Source: Lachnospiraceae bacterium
Lineage (GTDB): Bacteria > Bacillota > Clostridia > Lachnospirales > Lachnospiraceae
Direction of reading: 5' to 3'
NCBI GenBank assembly: GCA_015057445.1
Contig: SVEI01000001.1
Span: 140,291 to 204,290 of the forward strand
DNA: 64,000 nucleotides
Positions 56,972-64,000 of this stretch are shown piece by piece. The stretch's first letter is position 1, and each line of letters starts with the position of its first letter. A model generated the notes under the pieces. The model had not been told where the DNA came from. It ran no database searches and was given only the letters and a program-made list of their open reading frames with translations. Position numbers and translations under genes: made by a program.

Positions 56972-59005
56972 CTACAAATATTCCTCCCCCATAACTTTCC
57001 GATGCTCTACGTACTTCTCAACCCACTCTTCATCCCTATAGCTACCATACTCCGACATCCAGCATCCATGACACAAATCCAGTGATATCTCCTTTATAAC
57101 ATCATATAGCTCCAGATTCTTCTTCCATTTGCCATCAATTTTGTCAAATCCAAGCAACGCGCCTAGTACATTTCCGGTTACTGCACCTGTGGAATCGCTG
57201 TCTCCGCTATGGTTAACGGCTGCGATTATGCCCTTTGAAAAGTCATTTTTATATCTCAAACTGCAATATAATGCAATTGCCAATGTTTCTTCGGCGACCC
57301 ATCCTTCTCCAAGAGTCTTAATATTGTCAATGTCAGAAGCATCATTTTCTGACAGATTTATGGCAAGTTCCATCAGATTAATCAGCTCATCCAAATGATC
57401 CGTAGCATAGAAAACTCTTAACAACATCTCTATAGAGTCCTCAATTACAGCCTTTAAATCACAATCATTTGAGAATGTAAGCCTATTTAATATGTACACC
57501 AATACTGCGGCTGGCATATACCCCAACGGGTGTCCATGAGTTAATGCTGCAACTTTAGCACCTTCCATAGCTAACTTGTCATAATATGAGTCATCACATT
57601 CAAAATATAAAGCAACAGGAGCAACTCTCATAATTCCTCCGCATCCTTTGCTATCATTTATTGGAGATTTAATTTCTCCAGGTTTTTCAGCGTTAAGAAC
57701 GCTCAAACAAGTATTTCCTGGAGCTCGTCTGGCATACAGTTCTTCTACATCCAATAACCAAGAGAATCTATTTGGTGGCTTTTTACTTGTATCCTGTGTG
57801 TAAAGCCAGTCCAAATATGAATTGAAAATATAATTTTCTATAGGTCCCATTATCCCTCTTAGACAACCACGAGTTTCTGCGCTTAAAATACCATTTGCTG
57901 TAAATAGTGTCATCTGAGTATCATCACTAATTAACGCAGTACCATTATCATCTAAGTCAAACTGGGTAATTCCTTTACATCCATAATTGTCCAGTATCTT
58001 ATCATAAGCCATAAACTCCACAGGATAACCTAAAGCATCGCCTATGGCGCCACCCATCATACAGCCTAATATTTTATCAAAATTCTTTTCTTTATCCTTC
58101 TTGGCTTGTTCTATCTTCTTTATCTCATCATCTTTTTCATCCTTATAAAAATCTTCAAAATATTCATTGAAAGCATCAAAGTTATACATATCTTCGGAAT
58201 TACTATATATAGCAAAGTGGATAATACTGAACAATGAATTTTCACAACGACGGTTGCATCTGATATTTTTAAGTGCTTTGTAGAATAATTTTGCTACAAC
58301 CTTAGCATCATTTCCAAATGCTCCACAGCCCCATGCACCTAATACCAAAAATTTATAACCATATTCTACAGCCACATGTAACATACATAGTATTCGATTA
58401 TATAACAACTCTTCGTACGCATCCTTGCCGAGGGACCTAACTTCATGCCTTACCATAGGAGCTGCACAGGTAAGCACCGACACAACATAAGAGTCTTCAA
58501 GAAGCTTTCCTTTGGAATCTCTAAATATTTCTACATTAGGTGAAATAATCATTGCGTCTGATGAAAGCTCACTAAAATTGCTATTATGAGCATCATAATA
58601 AGGTTTAGCATTTTTACTTTCAAGAGAAACCAATAAAGTACTCTTTCTGCAAAGATCCTCCTCCTGAGCTTTAGCTCCACGTTTTACTCCACCACCCGGA
58701 TTGTAAGGATTAGCAAAGTTTAATACCAATACTTTTCCTTCTTCATCATCCTTAAATCTAAATTCATTAATCATATCATATGCAGCGTCAAAAGAATCCT
58801 TCTGGGACATCCTATAGCCACAGTTTCCCATAACAAATGGCCCATCATACGCAGCATTTTTTCTAATTTCATTAGCTTGCTGGTGGGAAATATATATGGC
58901 TTCTCTTCTTTCCTTAGTATTAAGCTTTAACTTCTTTTTAATTCCATTGATAACATACTCGCCATCACGTTCAATCTGCAATGTCTCTCTGATGATTTCT
59001 AACAT
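56972..59005 (-). CDS. PARG-ADP-ribosylhydrolase (ARH/DraG) fusion
   Basis: A 677-residue cytoplasmic fusion. Residues 1-285 are a bacterial-type poly(ADP-ribose) glycohydrolase (TIGR02452/DUF2263): the PARG signature GGG-x7-QEE is at 104-116 within NPYNPGGGVKRGAKAQEE, and the macro-fold segment LVLGAWGCGAFGN follows. A charged helix links to residues 310-677, an ADP-ribosylglycohydrolase of the DraG/ARH family with GAIGDALGYPVEF, metal-binding SDDTQM (360-365) and HSGDSDSTGAV (599-609). Both active sites look intact. It should strip ADP-ribose from proteins or nucleic acids. The start at 59005 (GGGGGTG six bases upstream) is preferred; codons back to 59161 have no family match. Confidence 0.9.
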   Translation of the reverse strand: MLEIIRETLQIERDGEYVINGIKKKLKLNTKERREAIYISHQQANEIRKNAAYDGPFVMGNCGYRMSQKDSFDAAYDMINEFRFKDDEEGKVLVLNFANPYNPGGGVKRGAKAQEEDLCRKSTLLVSLESKNAKPYYDAHNSNFSELSSDAMIISPNVEIFRDSKGKLLEDSYVVSVLTCAAPMVRHEVRSLGKDAYEELLYNRILCMLHVAVEYGYKFLVLGAWGCGAFGNDAKVVAKLFYKALKNIRCNRRCENSLFSIIHFAIYSNSEDMYNFDAFNEYFEDFYKDEKDDEIKKIEQAKKDKEKNFDKILGCMMGGAIGDALGYPVEFMAYDKILDNYGCKGITQFDLDDNGTALISDDTQMTLFTANGILSAETRGCLRGIMGPIENYIFNSYLDWLYTQDTSKKPPNRFSWLLDVEELYARRAPGNTCLSVLNAEKPGEIKSPINDSKGCGGIMRVAPVALYFECDDSYYDKLAMEGAKVAALTHGHPLGYMPAAVLVYILNRLTFSNDCDLKAVIEDSIEMLLRVFYATDHLDELINLMELAINLSENDASDIDNIKTLGEGWVAEETLAIALYCSLRYKNDFSKGIIAAVNHSGDSDSTGAVTGNVLGALLGFDKIDGKWKKNLELYDVIKEISLDLCHGCWMSEYGSYRDEEWVEKYVEHRKVMGEEYL

Positions 59006-59262
59006 CTTACACCCCCGTAAAATACCATTAAACCAAAATAATACATCTAGATTAAATATACTATACAAATCTTGCATTCTCAAGAAAACAATGTGCACTT
59101 TGCAATATTTATTCTCCTTGATATATTGATTATGACGATAGTATAACAACTTATAAACCATATCACATTATACCATCTAATAATTTAGATATACTCAAAC
59201 ATGTAAAATATGACATTTTTTATGCAAATTCTAACCATACTTCCATCTTAATAAAACAATAA

Positions 59263-59288
59263 GGGAAACCTGATTACTCAGATTTCCC
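59263..59288 (-). terminator. Terminator after ChW gene 3
   Basis: GGGAAACCTGA / TCAGATTTCCC, 11 bp with one mismatch and a 4-base loop, followed on the minus strand by TTATTGTTTTATT. Confidence 0.75.
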
Positions 59289-59340
59289 CTATGTTTTAAA
59301 CTTTTTTGTTATGTATTTGGCATTACCCCAAATCTACTTT

Positions 59341-60438
59341 CTACTTCTGTATATACCCTTCAGTTCTTACAGATGTGACTCCACCATAATCATTAGCTGG
59401 TGCAGCTCCACCCTTAGGTACAAGAACTATCTGAATTCCCTCGAGTCTCTTTGCATAGCCTGCTGTTCCTGACTCCTCGCCATTCTTAGCCCAGCCAAGC
59501 CAACCAAAGCTTTGAGCGTGTACTCTATAGTAGACATCATACTTCTCGCCCATCTCACCTGTAAGGTCGATGCAGATTGCCTCTAGACGCTTTGCTTCAC
59601 CGCTGGTTCCTGACATTGCTCCGTTCTTCTTCCAGCTTGCTCTTGTTGTGTCTTCAGGCTTTCCATCCTTCCAGCCATAGGTCTGAACGTGAGTTGTATA
59701 TACTATATCGCCATCGCAAGGCTTATTAGTTAAGTTGATGTTGATTCCCTCAAGTCTCTTTGCCAGACCTGAAGTACCACTCATCTGACCATTATACTTC
59801 CATCCCTGCCAGCCAAATGACTGCACGTGGGTTCTGTAAGCAACATTTGGAGTATCTGCACCTGGTATTACTGGATTTGTGTTGCTTGTAGGTGCGTAGT
59901 TTACTATAGGAGATGAACCTTCCTTTGCTATGTAGCTTTCAGTTCTCACTGAAGCAATTCCTTCCATCTTCTGATTGAAACTTTCACCTTTCTTAACTAC
60001 CACAATCTGAATTCCCTCAAGTCTCTTTCCATAACCTGCTGTACCTGATGGTGCTCCGTTCTTAGCCCAGTTAAGCCATCCATATGACTGTGCATGAACT
60101 CTGTAATATACATCGTATGCATCCTTGTCCGCTCCTGTAAGCTGAATCTTGATAGCCTCAAGACGCTTTGCTTCGCCTTCAGTACCGTTCATATCTCCAT
60201 CAGCTGACCATGGAAGCCATCCATAAGATTGGCAATGAGTTGTGTACTGGATACCAAGATCTACATTCTTGCCAGCTTCTGCGGAATTGACAACTATGTT
60301 GATGCCCTCAAGACGCTTTGCCTTACCAGATGTTCCAGACATGGTTCCGTTTGACTTCCAAGTCTTAATGTCTGAAGCATTACCTTCCCATCCAAAGGAC
60401 TGGATATGAGTGCGGTAGGAAATGTCAACAGACGGATA
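59341..60438 (-). repeat. ChW module copy 3
   Basis: The 365-codon module. From 59351 to 60219 it is nearly identical to copy 1; beyond 60219 identity drops at once. Confidence 0.93.
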
Positions 60439-63213
60439 GGTTTTTGGATTTTCTGGTTCTACTGGTTGCCCAGGAGTTGGCTCCTCTGTTGTTGGTTCAT
60501 CCGGAGTTGGCTCCTCTGTTGTTGGCTCTTCTGTTGTTGGCTCCTCTGTTGTTGGCTCCTCTGTTGTTGGCTCCTCTGTTGTTGGCTCCTCTGGTTCTGT
60601 GGAACCTCCTGATTCCTCCTTATCAAAATAAACAGTCTTTACACCATTATACATGTCACCTATGGCTGTTATTTCAATGACATATCTATTTTCATCCTCA
60701 TCGTACTCAACAGTATAGTAATAATTATCACTAGATATTATTGTTCCATCAATTGTAACAACCATATCCACAGCGTAATCATTTCCACTTAAGTATACTT
60801 TTTCAACAACCACATCCGCCTGTCCAATATCAATATATTGAATATCGGGTTCATCGGATTCTACTTCATATGTGCAGCTACACTTTACATTGCTTCCGTC
60901 CTGTGCTTCTCCTGTTACAACCGCTGTTCCACCACCTACAGCTGTAACTACACAACCTGATTCATCATAATAATTAATTATAATGACACTCTCATCACTA
61001 CTTGACCACATAATATCTTTATTGGTTGCATTTTCTGGTTGTATTTGATAAGTCAAAATATCAAGATCATCAACCATTAACGATTGACTTTCATGGTTTA
61101 TAGTAATGCTTTCAATAAGTACTGGTTCAATAACATCTGTTTTTAATATCATACATGATATTTCAGCTTCATCAACATCGATATTTTTAATGTCTGCTAT
61201 ATAACCATTTAAATCAACAAGAGTGTTAGGCGTAATTGTGTAGCCATCATCAGCTTTCACAGATACAGTAACTTTATACTTATCCTCCTCAATAGGCCAT
61301 ACCGAATCCTCTTCAATTGAAATATTTGTGACAGTTATATTTGGGATACTAATATCTTCACAAACTGTTTTATCAGTAAGATTCTCGATTTTTATGCTAT
61401 CAATTTTATTTTTACCAGTTACATCAACAAATGTAATTCCATTTTCATTAGCATATGTTTCAGCATAAGAATCAGCATAACCATATATTTTATATCCATC
61501 CACCACGCTGTATGTACCATTATTACTTTCAAGCCCTACACCAGCGATATATATAACACTTTGTGGAATATATAATCCATTTAAATTATCTTGAGATGCT
61601 GATTTGGAAGTACTTTCAAGAACCTCTCTAACATTTTCAGGCATTACTACCTGAGTACACACATCATAAGCAAATCTTGCCAAATTATCAGGCAATATCA
61701 ATTGTCTAGGCACAAGTGGGTATACGTCATTATAATATCCGACTTCAGTAACCTTTTTTCCATCAACTTCCTTTGGCAAATAAATTCTCACATCATCTGT
61801 GTAAGCTCTATCTATTTTTATACCACCCATAGGAACATTATATTGCGTATATGTATATTCGTCGTTATCTACTGTTTCATTAATTCCAACAATACAATGA
61901 TATAAAGTATTTGAACTGCTTGTGCTTCCACCATACATACCAGTAGAAGTCCACATATGTCCATCAGCCAAAGTATATATTTTACCTGTTTCAGCTTTTA
62001 TCTCCTCCAAAGCTTCAGTGAGATAAGGCTCTATTGCCACTTGCATATCTAATAATGCACTACGATAATAAAAATCTAATCTTGTCTCTCCTTTTACTAT
62101 CTGATTTTTAATATATTCCTTTATATTGCTATCCGAATTTAAATCAAATCCTTCTTTTTCCATAAACCAAAAGTCAGTTGATTCAGCAAAATCTGGATAT
62201 TCTATATATCTATCATCTTCTAGACTATACTCGTATTCTGAATGATTGTCATCAAAGTATGACTTTGGAACATTAAAATAAGTATACTGACATCTATCAT
62301 CGAGCATATACATGGCTGAACTGTCATAATATGTGTTTTTGTTAGTAATTTTATCAACCTCATCGTATGTCAAATCACATAAAAACCATTGATCATCATA
62401 TTTTACTGCATTCCATCCATGTGGTACACCATTGCTCTCTCCTTCGATATAGATACAGTCAATTCCACAATAATTACATATTAATTCAAATGTGTATCCA
62501 AAACCTTCACATACAGCTTCCTCATCTTCAAGAGCACCCATTATCGAATGTACCGCTGGGCTTAAAACATCTGACTTTGAATATTCTACATCAAATGCAA
62601 GCTTAGAATATATTGCTTTCTCTTTTTCATAATTTGAGTCCAAATCTTTAGTCAAATCATAATATTCATAAAGTTTTTCTTCAACAACACTTCTAAAATG
62701 TGCCTGATTACTTCTATAATCCACCAAATATTCGCCAGTCTCTTCATCAAAATAAGTTGACGTAATTAATTGTATTTTATCTTTTCCAGAATCAAAGGAT
62801 ATTTGCTTTCCAAAAGGAGTATCTAAAAAATAATAAATAGGATTGTCCATTTTAAAATATTCGATTACGGTGTATATTTCTATATCTGATAGCGTATAAC
62901 TACTAACATCTACACTACCAGCAACAAATACACCACTTGAATCCTCAACAGCACTTTCATCGCTCATATAGAAATCCCATGCTGCTTCATTAATCTTCAT
63001 GTAGAGCTCCTGCATTTGTACCCCATTTTCCATAGAAGCTAGCTTATTATAACCATAATAACAAGAGAGATTTTCTGGTACTATCTCAGGATATTGTTGA
63101 GTTTGTTCAGTCAAACTGCTATTTTCGGCTTTTGCATCAATTGTCCCTAGCCCATTAATTGTCATAAATACAACTAATAACCATACGACAATTTTCCTTA
63201 TTATCTTCTTCAT
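59341..63213 (-). CDS. Secreted transglutaminase-like-LRR5-Big2-ChW protein (ChW gene 3)
   Basis: A 1290-residue exported protein with a signal peptide (about 1-29) and a transglutaminase-like cysteine protease domain (about 190-285). The triad is complete: Cys in EAVCEGFGYTFEL, His in HGWNAVKYDDQWF and Asp in CDLTYDEV. A BspA-type LRR5 region (VDGYKIYGYADSYAETYANENG) and a Big2 domain follow. A TTEEP linker and six ChW repeats end it. It may cut or crosslink peptides outside the cell. AGGAGG is seven bases before the ATG. It shares an almost identical ChW stretch with gene 1. Confidence 0.9.
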   Translation of the reverse strand: MKKIIRKIVVWLLVVFMTINGLGTIDAKAENSSLTEQTQQYPEIVPENLSCYYGYNKLASMENGVQMQELYMKINEAAWDFYMSDESAVEDSSGVFVAGSVDVSSYTLSDIEIYTVIEYFKMDNPIYYFLDTPFGKQISFDSGKDKIQLITSTYFDEETGEYLVDYRSNQAHFRSVVEEKLYEYYDLTKDLDSNYEKEKAIYSKLAFDVEYSKSDVLSPAVHSIMGALEDEEAVCEGFGYTFELICNYCGIDCIYIEGESNGVPHGWNAVKYDDQWFLCDLTYDEVDKITNKNTYYDSSAMYMLDDRCQYTYFNVPKSYFDDNHSEYEYSLEDDRYIEYPDFAESTDFWFMEKEGFDLNSDSNIKEYIKNQIVKGETRLDFYYRSALLDMQVAIEPYLTEALEEIKAETGKIYTLADGHMWTSTGMYGGSTSSSNTLYHCIVGINETVDNDEYTYTQYNVPMGGIKIDRAYTDDVRIYLPKEVDGKKVTEVGYYNDVYPLVPRQLILPDNLARFAYDVCTQVVMPENVREVLESTSKSASQDNLNGLYIPQSVIYIAGVGLESNNGTYSVVDGYKIYGYADSYAETYANENGITFVDVTGKNKIDSIKIENLTDKTVCEDISIPNITVTNISIEEDSVWPIEEDKYKVTVSVKADDGYTITPNTLVDLNGYIADIKNIDVDEAEISCMILKTDVIEPVLIESITINHESQSLMVDDLDILTYQIQPENATNKDIMWSSSDESVIIINYYDESGCVVTAVGGGTAVVTGEAQDGSNVKCSCTYEVESDEPDIQYIDIGQADVVVEKVYLSGNDYAVDMVVTIDGTIISSDNYYYTVEYDEDENRYVIEITAIGDMYNGVKTVYFDKEESGGSTEPEEPTTEEPTTEEPTTEEPTTEEPTTEEPTPDEPTTEEPTPGQPVEPENPKTYPSVDISYRTHIQSFGWEGNASDIKTWKSNGTMSGTSGKAKRLEGINIVVNSAEAGKNVDLGIQYTTHCQSYGWLPWSADGDMNGTEGEAKRLEAIKIQLTGADKDAYDVYYRVHAQSYGWLNWAKNGAPSGTAGYGKRLEGIQIVVVKKGESFNQKMEGIASVRTESYIAKEGSSPIVNYAPTSNTNPVIPGADTPNVAYRTHVQSFGWQGWKYNGQMSGTSGLAKRLEGININLTNKPCDGDIVYTTHVQTYGWKDGKPEDTTRASWKKNGAMSGTSGEAKRLEAICIDLTGEMGEKYDVYYRVHAQSFGWLGWAKNGEESGTAGYAKRLEGIQIVLVPKGGAAPANDYGGVTSVRTEGYIQK
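60476..60596. repeat. 15-bp tandem repeat coding TTEEP
   Basis: GGCTCCTCTGTTGTT units with small variants encode the TTEEP/TPDEP linker between the Big2 and ChW parts. Length variation by slippage is likely. Confidence 0.88.
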
Positions 63214-63258
63214 ATGTTTTCCTCCTTAATTTAATATAAATAGTTTTATATCAACATA

Positions 63259-63300
63259 ACAATCGCTTGTGGAAAGATTTTTCCTCCCACAGGCGATTGT
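63259..63300 (-). terminator. Terminator after ChW gene 4
   Basis: ACAATCGCTTGTGG / CCACAGGCGATTGT, 14 bp with one G-T pair, 18 bp past the stop of the partial gene. Confidence 0.7.
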
Positions 63301-63317
63301 AAATACTGAATCAATAA

Positions 63318-64000
63318 CTATTTCTCAATATATCCTTCAGTTCTTACAGATATGATTCCACCAAAATCATTAGCCGGTGCAGCTCCACCCTTAGGTACAA
63401 GAACTATCTGAATTCCCTCAAGTCTCTTAGCATAGCCTGCTGTTCCTGACTCTTCGCCATTCTTAGCCCAGCCAAGCCAGCCAAAGCTTTGAGCGTGTAC
63501 CCTATAGTAAATGTCATACTTCTCTGCCATCTCACCTGTAAGGTCGATACAGATTGCCTCAAGACGCTTTGCTTCTCCGTAAGTACCTGACATTGCGCCA
63601 TTCTTCTTCCAGCTTGCTCTTGTTGTATCCTCTGGCTTTCCATCCTTCCAGCCATAGGTCTGAACATGAGTTGTATATACTATATCGCCATCGCAAGGCT
63701 TATTAGTAAGGTTAATATTGATTCCCTCAAGTCTCTTTGCCAGACCTGAAGTACCACTCATCTGACCATTATACTTCCATCCCTGCCAGCCAAATGACTG
63801 TACATGGGTTCTGTAAGCAACATTAGGAGTGTCCGCACCTGGTATTACAGGGTTTGTGTTACTTGTAGGTGCATAGTTAACTATAGGTGATGAACCTTCC
63901 TTAGCTATGTAGCTTTCAGTTCTCACAGAAGTAATTCCTTCCATCTTCTGATTGAAAGCTTCACCCTTCTTAACTACTACAATCTGGATACCCTCAAGTC
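63318..64000 (-). CDS. ChW-repeat surface protein, C-terminal part only (ChW gene 4)
   Basis: The frame runs off the window edge, so at least 227 C-terminal residues are present and the true start is beyond 64000. Visible are the last ChW triplet (YRTHVQSFGWQGW, YTTHVQTYGWKDG, YRVHAQSFGWLGW), the joining linker and the end of the preceding ChW repeat. The sequence is a fourth copy of the module, most like copies 1-3 but with its own changes (DFGGIISV near the end). The in-frame ATG at 63944 is internal to the module and not a real start. Confidence 0.9.
   Translation of the reverse strand, partial: LEGIQIVVVKKGEAFNQKMEGITSVRTESYIAKEGSSPIVNYAPTSNTNPVIPGADTPNVAYRTHVQSFGWQGWKYNGQMSGTSGLAKRLEGININLTNKPCDGDIVYTTHVQTYGWKDGKPEDTTRASWKKNGAMSGTYGEAKRLEAICIDLTGEMAEKYDIYYRVHAQSFGWLGWAKNGEESGTAGYAKRLEGIQIVLVPKGGAAPANDFGGIISVRTEGYIEK

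Noticed and set aside
60476..60596. Short tandem array as a CRISPR or regulatory repeat
   Set aside because: It is a coding TTEEP linker in frame with the ChW gene.

Overview
The window is a low-GC stretch of a Firmicutes chromosome, most likely a spore-forming member of the Lachnospiraceae (Clostridia). The signs are the spoIIGA-sigE pair beside a Csp-like protease, a secG-rnr-smpB-ssrA block, the gene order ruvA-ruvB-zapA-U32 peptidase-ftsW/rodA-PBP, and large secreted proteins ending in clostridial ChW repeats. No species is named because nothing in the sequence fixes one.

Layout. 1-5.8 kb: miaB-sulP-mutS operon (minus strand). 6-6.4 kb: a small LysM membrane protein of YneA type behind three LexA-like boxes. 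6.5-7.3 kb: a TtcA-like tRNA thiolase. 7.3-12.9 kb: six-gene operon hflX-rRNA methyltransferase-SDR-membrane protein-RluA-recU. 13-21.6 kb: TPR protein, VanY-like protein, a ribosome-protection GTPase fused to a Rae1/YacP-type NYN nuclease, purE, a chemoreceptor and a Csp-like subtilase. 21.7-23.4 kb: spoIIGA-sigE behind a promoter with Spo0A boxes. 23.4-25 kb: tRNA-Leu(CAA), sortase B, NUDIX hydrolase. 25-26.8 kb: three AT-rich orphan genes. 27-35 kb: the ruvA-to-PBP operon, then a DivIVA-like protein. 35.2-36.2 kb: a YprB-like exonuclease. 36.3-39.9 kb: a small integrated element in the 3' end of ssrA. 39.9-45.1 kb: ssrA, an unknown small gene, smpB, rnr, secG, eno. 45.4-64 kb: four genes for ChW-repeat surface proteins (the last cut by the window edge), interrupted by a PARG-ADP-ribosylhydrolase fusion.

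The most striking system is the 3.6-kb element at 36332-39941. It encodes an XRE regulator, a tyrosine integrase and a Rep with the HUH endonuclease plus superfamily 3 helicase layout of eukaryotic CRESS-DNA viruses. Just upstream of rep is a perfect 11-bp stem whose loop holds TAGTATTAC, the circovirus-type origin nonanucleotide, followed at once by tandem GGGACA hexamers that look like iterons. The element is bounded by 28-bp direct repeats of the ssrA 3' end and has paired CGGACTCA motifs inside both ends. No capsid gene is visible, so it is best read as an integrated pCRESS-like plasmid.

Other points of interest are two fusions. One joins a TetM-like ribosomal GTPase to a Rae1-like A-site RNase domain; the other joins a bacterial PARG to a DraG/ARH ADP-ribosylhydrolase. 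There is also an 870-bp, almost identical tract shared by two ChW genes (probable gene conversion), and a VanY-like protein lacking a zinc-ligand His. Several genes here (hflX, the GTPase-NYN fusion, ssrA, smpB, rnr) act on stalled or translating ribosomes, but they are not one operon.
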